DNA from: Palsa-459 sp963841965 | Lineage (GTDB): Bacteria; Actinomycetota; Acidimicrobiia; Acidimicrobiales; RAAP-2 | Length of the DNA stretch: 64,000 nt | Assembly: GCA_963841965.1 (NCBI GenBank) | Contig: CAWJES010000010.1 | Location: 372,001-436,000 of the forward strand | Direction: 5' to 3' | Part shown: in pieces, positions 53,735-63,241 of the stretch | Position numbering within the stretch: position 1 is the first letter of the stretch | Layout of the letters: every line of letters starts with the position of its first letter | Notes under the pieces: model-generated | What the model saw: the letters and a program-made list of their open reading frames with translations, nothing else | Databases searched by the model: none | Told to the model about the DNA's origin: nothing | Made by a program: the position numbers and the translations under genes

Positions 53735-54994
53735 TCAGCTGGTCAGATCCGCGCCAACACAAGGACCGTAGATGCCGTCTGTACAGATCGTGGCTGTATT
53801 CGTCAGAACGCCCGTCAAAGTGGTACCGCCTGTCACTGTTGCACCTGTCAGGTTTGCGCCATAAAGGTTCGCAATGGTGAGGTTGGCGGAAGTGAGATTC
53901 GCGTCGACGAGCACCGCACCATTCAAGTTAGCGTCGTAAAGATTCGCTGACGTGAGATCGGCATCAGTCAAGTTCGCACCAATGAGGTTCTTGCCATTGA
54001 ATTGGGAGGAATTCAGGCTGCATCCCGCAAGGTCAATTCCTGGGTAGGGCGAAGCCGAGCAGAGGTATGCGACCCCGCTTGCACCTGTTGCACCTGTCGC
54101 ACCTGTCGCGCCAGTCGGACCGGTGACACCAGTTGTGCCGGACGGGCCTGTCGAACCTGTCGGTCCAGTGGTCCCCGTTGCGCCCGTGTTGCCAGTTGCA
54201 CCCGTCGCACCTGAGGGGCCTGTCGCGCCAGTCGGACCATCTGGGCCCGTTGGTCCTGCCGGACCCGTTGCACCAGTCGCTCCAATTGCACCAGTTGCGC
54301 CAGTCGGACCAGGGGGGCCCGTCGGACCCGTCGGACCTGTCGGACCCGTTGCTCCTGTCGGACCCGTTGCTCCAGTCGAGCCCGTTGCTCCAGTCGAGCC
54401 CGTTGCTCCAGTCGAGCCCGTTGCTCCAGTCGAGCCCGTTGCTCCAGTCGAGCCCGTTGCTCCAGTCGAGCCTGTTGCTCCAGTCGAGCCTGTTGCTCCA
54501 GTCGAGCCTGTTGCTCCAGTCGAGCCTGTTGCTCCAGTCGAGCCTGTTGCTCCAGTCGGACCAGTCACGCCAGTCGGACCGGTCGGTCCCGTGGCGCCTG
54601 CCTGACCTGACAGGCCCGGTGAACCGTTGAGAGAAATCCCCGAAGCGGGCCAACCCGTCTCGGACTTCGGTCCGAAAATCGCTTCGAGTGTCGTGTCTAT
54701 GTAGAAGTCTCCGGGCTGACCGACCGAATCCGTTGGCGCAGTTGTGCCATTGAGGATCGACAGGCCGTTGTTCCCTGAAGCACCTCGTTCGTTCCAGGTA
54801 ATCAATTTGGAACCCGAAGGACAATTCGGCGTTGCATCAACTGTCACATTGGAGAGCGACTTGGTGCGAGTCGATAGACATGCGGAGTACGTGGCTGAGG
54901 AGCCATGGGAGGTCGCCGCACTTGCGACGACGACGACGCTTCCTGCCAGCGCGACCGTGCCAACGATGACGCTCACATTACGCAGCACTCTCAT
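53735..54994 (-). CDS. Secreted collagen-like protein with pentapeptide-repeat C-terminus
   Basis: A 419-residue exported protein. A signal segment (VIVGTVALAGSVVVVASAAT) is followed by an N-terminal globular region of about 110 residues with the PGDFYIDTT motif. Then comes a collagen-like Gly-X-Y region of about 190 residues, Thr-rich, with ten perfect GATGST units, and a C-terminal pentapeptide-repeat region (ANLTDADLTSANLYDANLNGA) that should form a right-handed beta-helix. Probably a surface protein forming a triple-helical stalk. ATG 54994 lies within an otherwise open frame to 55096. Confidence 0.85.
   Translation of the reverse strand: MRVLRNVSVIVGTVALAGSVVVVASAATSHGSSATYSACLSTRTKSLSNVTVDATPNCPSGSKLITWNERGASGNNGLSILNGTTAPTDSVGQPGDFYIDTTLEAIFGPKSETGWPASGISLNGSPGLSGQAGATGPTGPTGVTGPTGATGSTGATGSTGATGSTGATGSTGATGSTGATGSTGATGSTGATGSTGATGSTGATGSTGATGPTGATGPTGPTGPTGPPGPTGATGAIGATGATGPAGPTGPDGPTGATGPSGATGATGNTGATGTTGPTGSTGPSGTTGVTGPTGATGATGATGASGVAYLCSASPYPGIDLAGCSLNSSQFNGKNLIGANLTDADLTSANLYDANLNGAVLVDANLTSANLTIANLYGANLTGATVTGGTTLTGVLTNTATICTDGIYGPCVGADLTS
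54367..54560. repeat. 18-bp tandem repeat in the collagen-like gene
   Basis: Eleven copies of an 18-base unit containing TTGCTCCAGTCGAG begin every 18 bases from 54367 to 54547. The base after each unit differs in two blocks: CCCG links earlier copies and CCTG later ones, showing that at least two rounds of duplication occurred. Each unit encodes six residues (GATGST) on the minus strand. Confidence 0.93.
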
Positions 54995-55374
54995 GCCCGT
55001 GGCCCTCGATTCCGCTGCCTCTTGGGGCAACTCTGCGAGAAGATAGTTCGATTTGCTTCTCGACGCAGGGAACAATCTTCCAGCCGCTCTCGGCATTGAC
55101 GGAGCACGCTTGTCGGGTGGGATTCACCGACCGGGCGCTGGGAATCGGTGACTCAGGGGAGTGAGTCAAGGGAAGGCTGGAGCACGACAAAGGAGCTCAG
55201 AATCCGACACCGCACATGCAAAAGCGGGCCGCCACGTTCTCTCCTCTGGCCTGATAGCCGCTGTCCCAATTCTCCGTGGAATCGTCCGGAAGAACACAAG
55301 CGCTCAAGGAGCTTTGAATCCCCAGCCTCGTACGAGCCTCCCTGCGCCTCGTCTTCACGATCGGCTTGACGAGA
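54995..55374. other. Intergenic region upstream of the collagen-like gene
   Basis: No gene is supported. A 7-bp inverted repeat CGAGAAG (55036-55042) / CTTCTCG (55056-55062) with a 13-base spacer lies 42-68 bases upstream of the collagen-like start and may be an operator. The rest contains only short frames. Confidence 0.45.
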
Positions 55375-55842
55375 TCAGCCGCCGTTAGCGGGCGTGTCAA
55401 TCAAGATCATCTCCTCATCATCTGGAGGCTGAAAGACCGCTCCCCACGTCTCGAAGTGTTCCCTCGCGATTGGCAAGGCAGTCCACGCATCTGACCCATT
55501 GTGACGTTCAGCTCGCTCGATGAGCTCCTCCAGAGGCACATGGTGGTATGGCACCTCGACTTCCACACCCAGGGCTCGCTCCAAGTCGCATTTCATCCCG
55601 CTCGACGCGAGCCCAGTGACCCCACTCCAGGATCACGCTCTGGCCCGGTGAAAGGAGTTCCTATGCAAGATTCCACAGCCGGCACTCCAGTCGCACGCGG
55701 AACCCCTCGTCCCACAGGTCGGCACCCAATATCGACACCCAGTCGTCCTTGTCAAGCCTGACTGCGGGGATCTTGGATGCGAGTTGACCAGCGAGCGTCG
55801 ACTTCTCGAGGCTGAAAGTCCCCTGATCAGGACGAGCCGCAC
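55375..55842 (-). pseudogene. Decayed P-loop kinase/ATPase gene
   Basis: Pieces of one protein appear in different frames. RLVLIRGL (start of a P-loop) leads into SLEKSTLAGQLA, then KDDWVSILGADLWDEGFRVRLECRLWN before a stop at about 55661. SVILEWGHWARVERDEMRLGA follows in another frame, and ALGVEVEVPYHHVPLEEL to FQPPDDEEM in a third. The order matches the intact gene at 59601-60083 (DEWMDSLGVNLWDGDVRARIEALQWD, IEWGTWGRVERD, FQAPDDAEL). At least three frameshifts destroy the frame, including one in the P-loop itself. Confidence 0.75.
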
Positions 55843-55955
55843 CGCTGCCTTCGCCCTGCACGGCTTCTAACATGAGCGCCCTCGCGCGGAGAAGGGACTG
55901 GCGTGGCTTCCCACCCTCTGGTGCTCCCTCGTCGGTCATTGACATGCAGTGATCG

Positions 55956-56459
55956 TCAGATCCAGTACCGACGCACCGTCGTCCCATCCTGGGCAGTCAC
56001 TCGACTCTCGAAGATACCTTCGCATCGCTCGATCACCGTCGCTGAACCCACATTGTCGTCAGCACACGTGACAAGGAGTCGTTCGATCCCTTCGGATCGT
56101 CCCCGTTGGACAGCTTGGCGGAGGATCTGCGTGGCATATCCCTGCCGCCGAAACTGGGGAAGCACGCCATAGCCGATATGACCTCCCTCGCGAGCAAGCC
56201 ACTCGTTGAGCTCGAATCGAATGGAGACGCGTCCGACGAGCTGTCCACCAACATCTGCCGCAAGGAACGCTGCGCGGACCCTGTCGGGGGGAAGGTCGAT
56301 GCCGATGGAGCCCCGCTCAACCATCGCAAGCCACGCTCGCCAGGACATTCCGCGCTGGAAGTCGAGGAGAAACGTGAAGCCGTCGGCGACCATCGACTCG
56401 TTGCCAGCCAATGCTGCACCTTCATCACTTGGTTCAAACGGTCTGAGCACCAGTGACAT
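55956..56459 (-). CDS. GNAT-family acetyltransferase
   Basis: A 167-residue acetyltransferase of the RimJ/RimL-like or general GNAT type: LRPFEPSDEGAAL at the N-terminus, VGRVSIRFELNEWLAREGGHIGYGVLPQFRRQGYATQIL (the acetyl-CoA loop RRQGYA), and LLVTCADDNVGSATVIERCEG near the C-terminus. ATG 56459 fits the fold; the open frame reaches 56576. Substrate unknown. Confidence 0.87.
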   Translation of the reverse strand: MSLVLRPFEPSDEGAALAGNESMVADGFTFLLDFQRGMSWRAWLAMVERGSIGIDLPPDRVRAAFLAADVGGQLVGRVSIRFELNEWLAREGGHIGYGVLPQFRRQGYATQILRQAVQRGRSEGIERLLVTCADDNVGSATVIERCEGIFESRVTAQDGTTVRRYWI

Positions 56460-56593
56460 CCACGGGAGCCTAGAACTGGTCGTCTTGGAACACCGGGTTA
56501 GTGACCTCTCCGAATCAGTTGTCCAGGACCCTGGGGAGGAAGGGAAAGCGAGGCTCGATCCCGCCAGCCCTCTCAAGGCTCGACGCCATACGG

Positions 56594-57484
56594 TCAGGCG
56601 CTGAGGCCCACGAGGATCTCCTCAAGGCGATTGATGACGAGGAAGTGCCCCTCTCCAGCAAACGTATGCAGCACTGAGTTCGAGATCGCATCGTGCATGA
56701 CCTGTGCATGATGGAGCGGAACGTTTCGGTCCGCGTCCCCCTGCCAGAGGACGACTGGCACGCGGATGGACGTGAGATCGAAACCCCATTCCGATGCGAA
56801 GAGCACGAAGTCTTGCGCCTGTGCGCGCCCGGTCGTCCGAGAGGATCGCCGGACATCGCGCTCGAAGATGGCCCGGACGTCGGGCCGACGGAGTATGTCC
56901 GCATCGGCCGGGGGAAGCTCCTTGATCACGAGATCGAGTGCTTTTCCCGGCCAGTTCTTCGCGAAATGGGCCTGCACCTCGAAGATGGCACTGAGGATCT
57001 TGGAGTGCCTGTGCGCGAGCGACACGAGGAGTCTGTTGGATCTCGTCATCCCATCTGAACTCTCCGGGTTCGTCATTGGGCCCACGCCGCTCACGATCCC
57101 GGCCGAGGCGACTCGCTCCCCCAGCATCGCGGCGCACACCGCGGCATGCGGACCGCCGCCTGAGATGCCCATGACTGAGAAGCGGTCGACACCGAGGTGG
57201 TCGGCAAGCCCTGCAACGTCTTGGGGCCAGTCGGTCAGACGACGCGCTGGTTGGTACGTGCTCAGGCCGTAGCCAGGTCGATCCAGTGCGACCAGCCGGA
57301 CTCCGGCGCGTCGGACTGCATCCTCATCAAACGTCAACTGGAGACGAGAACCCGGGGTCCCGTGGAAGCCGAAGACAGGCCAACCGTCGGCTGCACCGAG
57401 CTCGAGCCAGCCCAGATCCCTGCCGTCCGCGAGGGTCATGATGTGCGAGTCGCTCACGGTGGGGACCTTATCCAGAATGGTCAT
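56594..57484 (-). CDS. Alpha/beta hydrolase
   Basis: A 296-residue alpha/beta hydrolase: GFHGTPGSRLQL (oxyanion region HGTPG), ALDRPGYGLS, the nucleophile elbow MGISGGGPHAA with serine, the acid position in LWQGDADRNVP and the histidine in GEGHFLV. This resembles proline iminopeptidase or haloperoxidase-like enzymes. ATG 57484 fits the fold; the longer frame to 57745 has no match. Substrate unknown. Confidence 0.88.
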   Translation of the reverse strand: MTILDKVPTVSDSHIMTLADGRDLGWLELGAADGWPVFGFHGTPGSRLQLTFDEDAVRRAGVRLVALDRPGYGLSTYQPARRLTDWPQDVAGLADHLGVDRFSVMGISGGGPHAAVCAAMLGERVASAGIVSGVGPMTNPESSDGMTRSNRLLVSLAHRHSKILSAIFEVQAHFAKNWPGKALDLVIKELPPADADILRRPDVRAIFERDVRRSSRTTGRAQAQDFVLFASEWGFDLTSIRVPVVLWQGDADRNVPLHHAQVMHDAISNSVLHTFAGEGHFLVINRLEEILVGLSA

Positions 57485-57801
57485 CGGGGGTGGCTTCCCG
57501 TTGACGCGGGCACTGTGTGGTGCGAAGAGAGCCTTGCGTGCGAGGCGCGAGAAGGGCGCGCTTGAGACACCGGATACCGAGTTGGCAACCGAGCAGACTG
57601 GCTTTCCTCTCGAAACGACTCGCGTCGGGTCCTCGAGTGGCAAGGTGGACCTCACGATCCCCGGGCACTCGGCGACCTCCTGGACCTCTGGGCAACATGA
57701 CTGTCGGAGCACCGACATTGGTCCGTTCCGGAGCGATGTATCCAAGCGCGCGGACCATCGGTCAGTCCCTCTGGCGATTCGACGGGCAATAGCATGACTT
57801 G
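57485..57801. other. Divergent intergenic region with hairpins
   Basis: Separates the hydrolase from the ABC genes. TGTCGG-AGCA-CCGACA (57702-57717) is a tight hairpin. TGGTCCG (57719-57725) and CGGACCA (57751-57757) form an inverted repeat with a 25-base spacer, about 50 bases upstream of the ABC start. No gene is seen. Confidence 0.4.
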
Positions 57802-58782
57802 ATGTCAGGCGACGGTGCGATCGTGTCCGAAGGCGTCCGAAACGAACCCGCCCTGGTCGTCAATCAGTTGACGAAGCGCTTTGGAAATCGGACCGCCTTC
57901 GCCGACGTGTCGTTCGAGGTTGCACATGGAGAGGTGTTCGGATTCCTGGGTCCCAACGGGGCCGGCAAGACCACGACGGTGCGAACCCTCGGAACCCTCA
58001 TCGCACCAACCTCGGGTTCGGCGATCGTTGCGGGTATCCCCCTGAATCCAGACAACGGCGTGGAAATCCGCCAACAGATCGCGATAATGCCTGAGGCACC
58101 GGGGCTCTACCTGCGACTGACTGTGACCGAGAACCTGGAGTACTTCGCCGCTCTCTACGGCTTGCATCGTCCGGACGCGCGGATTCGCGAAGCACTGGGC
58201 GCCGTGAACCTCGGTGACCGGGCGAACGACCTGTGCGGGAGCCTCTCGAAGGGTCTGCGCCAGCGGGTGAGTTTGGCCAGGACGTTGATGAGCGACCCGA
58301 CGATCATGTTTCTCGACGAACCGACGTCCGGACTTGACCCGGCCGCAGCCCGGGAGGTCCACACGCTGATTGTCGGCCTGCGCCAGAGGGGCGTGACCAT
58401 CTTCCTCACGACGCACCGGCTGGAGGAGGCTGAGAAGCTCTGCGATCGGGTGGCGATACTGAACACCACCCTGAAGACTGTGGGGCGGCCTGCGGCCTTG
58501 CGATCCCAGCTGTTCCGGAGTTCGATCCTCGTCAAGGTTCGCACGCCCCTCGACCACCCAGGAGTGGTCTTCGACAGCATCCGTTCCGTTGAAAGCTGGC
58601 ATGCCGAGGATCCGGCGACGTACGTGCTCGAAGTGTCGGATCCACTGCTCGCGGCACCTGAAGTGACTCGAAGGCTCGTGGAGAGCGGTGCGGATGTCCT
58701 TCACATGGGTGAGCGCCACCGCTCGCTCGAGGATGTCTATCTGGCCCTGATGGGCGATGTCGCCGTCATGACGGCGCCATGA
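57802..58782 (+). CDS. ABC transporter ATP-binding protein (exporter type)
   Basis: A 326-residue ATPase: Walker A GPNGAGKTTT, Q-loop region with IMPEAPGLY, signature LSKGLRQRVSLA (variant of LSGGQ), Walker B IMFLDEPTSGLDP and switch histidine in TTHRLEEAE. The DrrA-like length and C-terminal 100-residue extension fit daunorubicin/ABC-2 exporters. ATG 57802 follows TTG 57799 in frame. It overlaps the permease gene by four bases, so both form one transporter. Confidence 0.92.
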   Translation: MSGDGAIVSEGVRNEPALVVNQLTKRFGNRTAFADVSFEVAHGEVFGFLGPNGAGKTTTVRTLGTLIAPTSGSAIVAGIPLNPDNGVEIRQQIAIMPEAPGLYLRLTVTENLEYFAALYGLHRPDARIREALGAVNLGDRANDLCGSLSKGLRQRVSLARTLMSDPTIMFLDEPTSGLDPAAAREVHTLIVGLRQRGVTIFLTTHRLEEAEKLCDRVAILNTTLKTVGRPAALRSQLFRSSILVKVRTPLDHPGVVFDSIRSVESWHAEDPATYVLEVSDPLLAAPEVTRRLVESGADVLHMGERHRSLEDVYLALMGDVAVMTAP

Positions 58783-59522
58783 CGGCGACGGACAGGAATC
58801 GGGCGCAGGCCGTCTTGCTCAAGGAGCTGCGCGAGTACCGACGACGGCGCTCCATCATCGCGACGATGGCGATACTGCCGATCCTGATTCTGATCGCGGA
58901 CGCCGTCGCGGTCTTTGTCGTGCCGCGGACGACGGTGATCCTGGACGCGAGGAAGTACGTCGTGTCGCCCGTCCTGTACCTGTTGCTGATTCCCAGCGTC
59001 ATGCCAAGCACGTTGTCGGCGTACTCGGTTGCCGGTGAGCGCGAGCAGGGCACGCTTGAGCCGCTGCTGACGACTCCGATCCAGCGCAAGGAGTTCATCC
59101 TCGGCAAGGCTGCGGCGGTTGCACTTCCAACGATGGTGCTGTCGTACGTCGTGTTCACACTCTTCCTGTGCGCGGTCGCTCTGTTCGCCAAGACGGCGAT
59201 CGCCTCGGCAACCTTCGGCCAGGGCGCACTCGTGCTCGCCCTCTTCCTCCTGGCTCCCCTGTTGGCGGGCTGGGCGATCGCCGTGGGAATGATCGCTTCG
59301 GTCAAGGCGAGGGACGTTCGCGTTGCGCAGCAGTTCGGCACATTGGTGAGCCTGCCTCCGGTTGCGTTGATCCTGATGCTGGCAGCCGGGGTGATCCATC
59401 TGACCTACCTCACCGCGATCATCATCTCGGCAGCCTTGCTCCTGATCGACTACGGGGCGTTTCAAATGGTGTCACGGATGATGATCCCCGAGCGGCTCGT
59501 CATGGACTCGAAGCCGGAGTAG
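58779..59522 (+). CDS. ABC-2 type transporter permease
   Basis: A 247-residue membrane protein with six segments. LLKELREYRRRRSIIATMAILP at the start and SVAGEREQGTLEPLLTTPIQRKEFILGKA, the conserved cytoplasmic motif of ABC-2 permeases, are visible. Its start overlaps the ATPase stop (ATGA). The substrate (drug, lipid or other) cannot be deduced. The transporter is flanked by unrelated enzymes. Confidence 0.9.
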   Translation: MTATDRNRAQAVLLKELREYRRRRSIIATMAILPILILIADAVAVFVVPRTTVILDARKYVVSPVLYLLLIPSVMPSTLSAYSVAGEREQGTLEPLLTTPIQRKEFILGKAAAVALPTMVLSYVVFTLFLCAVALFAKTAIASATFGQGALVLALFLLAPLLAGWAIAVGMIASVKARDVRVAQQFGTLVSLPPVALILMLAAGVIHLTYLTAIIISAALLLIDYGAFQMVSRMMIPERLVMDSKPE

Positions 59523-59600
59523 CGAGCCACGACGCTGATCAGTCCGAGGTGCTTGATGACGCGCTGCGCCAGACCCCCGCCCATTGAACAGAATGGCGAA

Positions 59601-60083
59601 ATGGAGTTGAGCCGCCAGCCGTCATCAGACCCGCCCCGACAGGGTCGGCTGATTGTCATCTGCGGCCTCCCGGGGAGCGGCAAGACCACCTTGGCCAGAC
59701 AACTCTGCACCGATGGGTCGGCCATTCGCATGTGCCCTGACGAGTGGATGGATTCGTTGGGCGTCAACCTCTGGGATGGTGACGTCCGTGCGCGAATCGA
59801 GGCGCTCCAATGGGACATCACTCAGGGCCTGTTGGTGCACGGGGCCACCGTTGTCATTGAGTGGGGCACATGGGGGAGGGTTGAGCGCGATCTTCTCAGG
59901 ATCCGCAGTCGGGAATTGAACGCAGCTGTGGAGCTTCGCTATCTCTCCGTCGATGTCGATGAGCTATGGAGTCGAGTCAGCGCTCGAGCCATGGAGGATC
60001 CCGCGATCAGGAGGCAGGACGTTGTCAAGTGGTTCAGTGCGTTCCAGGCACCCGACGATGCTGAATTGAGGCTCTTTGACTGA
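59601..60083 (+). CDS. P-loop kinase-like ATPase (AAA_33 type)
   Basis: A 160-residue P-loop protein with Walker A GLPGSGKTTLAR near 22-33, then CPDEWMDSLGVNLWD and VIEWGTWGRVERD. The layout fits the AAA_33/zeta-toxin-like kinase group, which phosphorylates small molecules; chloramphenicol phosphotransferase is a relative. No antitoxin gene is adjacent. ATG 59601 is chosen because the P-loop follows 20 residues later. A frame-disrupted relative sits at 55375-55842. Confidence 0.83.
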   Translation: MELSRQPSSDPPRQGRLIVICGLPGSGKTTLARQLCTDGSAIRMCPDEWMDSLGVNLWDGDVRARIEALQWDITQGLLVHGATVVIEWGTWGRVERDLLRIRSRELNAAVELRYLSVDVDELWSRVSARAMEDPAIRRQDVVKWFSAFQAPDDAELRLFD

Positions 60084-60165
60084 GGTTCGAAGCGAGTGAG
60101 GTCCTCGGCGCGCCATACGACTCAACTAGGTTCTGCTCGCGCACTCGACGGGATTGGGGTGTCTC

Positions 60166-61224
60166 ATGAAAGCAGCCATCTTCCGCGGCAAGGGCAACAT
60201 CAAGGTTGAGAACCGGCCGAAGCCGATCATCATGCTCCCCACAGATGCGATCGTGCGGGTTGTGTTGTCCTGCGTTTGCGGATCAGATCTTTGGTTCTAT
60301 CGCGGAGTGTCCGATCATGCCCACGGACCGATCGGCCACGAATTCATGGGCATCGTCGATGACGTCGGACCTGACGTGCGCACCGTCAGGCCCGGAGCCT
60401 TCGTCATCTCACCGTTCGCTTTCAGTGATGGAACATGCAAGAACTGCGAGGCTGGGTTTCAGACGGCGTGCATACATGGCGGCTTCTTTGGGCAGGGGGG
60501 TGACGGCGACGGCGGCCAGGCTGAGTACGTTCGAGTTCCCTTCGCCGACGGAACGCTCATGGAGGTTCCCGAACGGGATCTCCCGGACGAGAAAATGGCG
60601 TCGTTGCTCGCCCTGACAGACGTGATGGCGACCGGCTACCACGCCGCTGTGAGCGCTCAGGTAAAGCAGGGTGACACCATTGCCATCGTTGGAGATGGTG
60701 CGGTTGGGCTGTGCGGCGTGCTGTCGGCGCGGATGCTGGGAGCCCATCGCATCATCCTGCTGGCGAGCACGCACGAAGATCGTCACATGCTCGCTCAGGA
60801 GTGGGGAGCGACGGATATCATCGATCGGCGCGGTCGGTCGGCGGTCGATGCACTCCTGTCCCTCACTGATGGATATGGCGCAGATGGCGTCTTGGAGTGC
60901 GTCGGAACTGAAGAGTCGACCACAACAGCCTTCGCGATTGCGAAGCCGGGTTCGATCGTCGGAAGAGTCGGCGTTCCTCACGACGCTCCCATCGACGCCG
61001 AGTCCACCTTCTTCCGCAATGTCGGAATGCGCGGAGGGCCTGCGCCTGCTCGTGCCTACCAGCCTGAGCTGATGAAGGCTGTACTCGAGGGCGTGATCAA
61101 TCCCGGAATGGTCTTCGACCTGGTTACGGATCTTGACAACATCGCAGACGCATACGCTGCGATGGACGGGCGTCGAGCGATCAAGGCACTTATCAGGGTG
61201 AGCTCCATGGAGAATGCGACGTGA
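60166..61224 (+). CDS. Zinc-dependent alcohol dehydrogenase
   Basis: A 352-residue medium-chain dehydrogenase. Catalytic zinc ligands lie in CVCGSDLWFYRG and IGHEFMG. The usual structural loop is reduced: CKNCEAGFQTAC keeps three cysteines. A glycine-rich GDGDGG insertion lies nearby, and the Rossmann motif is GDGAVGLCG. The organisation is close to the first dehydrogenase (1991-3100) but the sequences differ in most positions. ATG 60166 has GGGG upstream. Third positions are less GC-rich than in that gene. Substrate unknown. Confidence 0.9.
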   Translation: MKAAIFRGKGNIKVENRPKPIIMLPTDAIVRVVLSCVCGSDLWFYRGVSDHAHGPIGHEFMGIVDDVGPDVRTVRPGAFVISPFAFSDGTCKNCEAGFQTACIHGGFFGQGGDGDGGQAEYVRVPFADGTLMEVPERDLPDEKMASLLALTDVMATGYHAAVSAQVKQGDTIAIVGDGAVGLCGVLSARMLGAHRIILLASTHEDRHMLAQEWGATDIIDRRGRSAVDALLSLTDGYGADGVLECVGTEESTTTAFAIAKPGSIVGRVGVPHDAPIDAESTFFRNVGMRGGPAPARAYQPELMKAVLEGVINPGMVFDLVTDLDNIADAYAAMDGRRAIKALIRVSSMENAT

Positions 61225-61453
61225 CCCTGGCTTAGGGGCGAGAGGTTGCATCCTCGGGTCAGAGGATGCTGTCGCCTGTAGCACCACCCTCAAGCCCCAG
61301 CATCATCGCTGCCCGGCGTGCGGTGCTGCGGCGGATTCCCCGAGGGAGACTTCGGCTGGACAAGATCCAGAAGTTTCGAGCGAGAGCCGCCGTTCCGGAA
61401 GGATATTAACTAAAGTGTGGCGAAATCCATCTGGATCGTTCACTGGGGGGCCT

Positions 61454-62674
61454 GTGTACAAGCTGGTGATGGTGCTGCTTATCTCGACCTCAGTCCTCGC
61501 CGCGTCGCTCGGCGCGACTACGGCAAGTGCGTCCGACGCTCGGACGCCGGTTCCCCGTGTCGGCGTGACGATTCTTCCTTCGCCGAAGGGGAGTTCGGGA
61601 TCTGATCTCGCGATTGATGATGGAACGTGTGCCTCCGCGACCGAATGCCAGGTGGTCGGTTACTACCTGGACAACATGTACCGGGTGATTCCCTTCGTCG
61701 ACACCCTGCAGGGGACAAAGTGGACAGCCTCGACGGTGCCGCAACTCATTCCAGACAGTTCATCGGTGCAAACCTCCTACCTCCCGAGTATTTCATGCGG
61801 CTCCCCTCAGGCCTGCCTTGCCGTGGGCTCATACTTGAGTAGCGGTGGCTCGTACCCATTGGCGTTGTCCGTTGACGGCACGCAGATAAGGGTTGTTCGC
61901 CCCACCGCGCCCATCGGGATGCTGAACACGAGGTTCGTTGCTGTCTCCTGTCCCGTAAAAACTTGGTGCGAGGCGATGGGGGTAGGAGGGTTGAAGTCCG
62001 ACACGGCCAACGCATCGTTTGGCGAAGCTGTCGCCGGTTCAAAGTGGTCAACCCAGGCGATCCCGTCAACCGGGAAGGGACTGTTTGTGCAGCTCTCTGG
62101 CCTTGCGTGCAGCGGAGAGGGCCACTGCATTGCGACCGGATCCGAGGCAGATGGCAACTTCAATCACATCGACCCGGTGATTGCGACGTTGACGGGCACG
62201 AATTGGACGGTGTCCTCGAAAGTGCCGCTCGTCAAAGGAAGGGTGGGTGGGCAACTGAACACGATCGTATGCCAAAATACCAATCACTGCGAGGCGGTAG
62301 GAATGGTGGATATTGGTGGGAACCCCGGGCCTCCAGGTGTTCCGGCGTTCTGGACGCTGACTGGAACCGCGTGGTCAGCTCGTCTTATGCCAACTACTGG
62401 AGCGTCCAGCCAGATCTTCGCGAACGGGATTGGCTGCACTGAGATCACCTCCTGCACCGTCATCGGGCAGTATCGCAAGGGTGCGACCTGGATCGCGTGG
62501 GAAACGATCTTGACAGGCACGACGTGGAAAACGTCGGCCATCTCGCTTCCTGCGACGCTGCTGAACTACGGAGCCAACGAGGCCATCGCCAACATCGGAA
62601 GTGGCACGTACCGAGTGTTCGGCAGTGCGCAGTACCACTCCAAGGCCACGCCGTTCACCTTCGTGACCTCGTAA
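61454..62674 (+). CDS. Secreted Cys-repeat propeller-like protein
   Basis: A 406-residue exported protein with a signal peptide (LVMVLLISTSVLAASLGATTASA) and six units with paired cysteines spaced about five apart (CASATECQVVG, CGSPQACLAVG, CPVKTWCEAMG, CSGEGHCIATG, CQNTNHCEAVG, CTEITSCTVIG). Between them are strands with GTxWT turns. It resembles the lipoprotein at 10054-11145 but lacks a lipobox. GTG 61454 has GGGGGG upstream. Function unknown. Confidence 0.72.
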   Translation: MYKLVMVLLISTSVLAASLGATTASASDARTPVPRVGVTILPSPKGSSGSDLAIDDGTCASATECQVVGYYLDNMYRVIPFVDTLQGTKWTASTVPQLIPDSSSVQTSYLPSISCGSPQACLAVGSYLSSGGSYPLALSVDGTQIRVVRPTAPIGMLNTRFVAVSCPVKTWCEAMGVGGLKSDTANASFGEAVAGSKWSTQAIPSTGKGLFVQLSGLACSGEGHCIATGSEADGNFNHIDPVIATLTGTNWTVSSKVPLVKGRVGGQLNTIVCQNTNHCEAVGMVDIGGNPGPPGVPAFWTLTGTAWSARLMPTTGASSQIFANGIGCTEITSCTVIGQYRKGATWIAWETILTGTTWKTSAISLPATLLNYGANEAIANIGSGTYRVFGSAQYHSKATPFTFVTS

Positions 62675-62764
62675 GTCATATGTGACACCTGGTGGATTCA
62701 ATCTGGCAACCACCGCCTCAGCAGACTCTGCTGCGTGCCGCAAGGATGCCTGCGGTGCGTGTGT

Positions 62765-63238
62765 CTACGTGATCGAGAGAGTTGCCCAGGCTGATTGTGA
62801 TGGGGAGTACTTGAGGTCCCCGGTGTGATCAGCGACCACGGTAAATGTGCCTCGGGGGAGGGTCCGTGGCAGAAGCGCGCAGGACCCGTGCGCGTTCGAG
62901 AGGTTCGCGGTGCACGCGCGACGATTGCCCGCAAAAAATACAACCTGCCCGGTGGGGCGCATGGCAAACCCGTGATTCAGGACCTTGATGCTGTAGACAG
63001 TCTCCTGTTGGGCGCCGAGCGGGACCGACGATCTCGACAGGGTGAGCTCCGGCAGCGTCGTGATCTTGTAAGGCTCGCCCGGTACACCGTTCGAAGGCTG
63101 CGACTCACCTTCTGTGTCCAGCCCCCAGTTTTTGGTCCACTTCGTGTGTGGTGACCGGGCTTGCCGACAAGACGTGTGGACCAACATCGAGGTCACAACA
63201 CTCCCTCCTGTCTGAGCCAGTGTGGCTGTGGCTGACAC
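62765..63238 (-). pseudogene. Ig-like domain fragment, probably 5'-truncated
   Basis: A 157-codon frame whose C-terminal 90 residues (LSRSSVPLGAQQETVYSIKVLNHG to SAWATLSIT) fit a bacterial Ig-like repeat of the Big_3_5 type, as found at the end of large surface proteins. The first 50 residues look unrelated and no signal peptide is present. The frame begins four bases from the transposase stop, so the rest of the gene was probably cut off by the IS element. It may also be a chance fusion frame. Confidence 0.5.
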
Positions 63239-63241
63239 CCA

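Noticed and set aside
54123..54630. Plus-strand ORFs opposite the collagen-like gene, rich in Pro-Val-Ala or Leu-Gln-Ser repeats
   Set aside because: They are translations of the same 18-bp repeat on the other strand; the minus frame has signal peptide, Gly-X-Y and pentapeptide domains.
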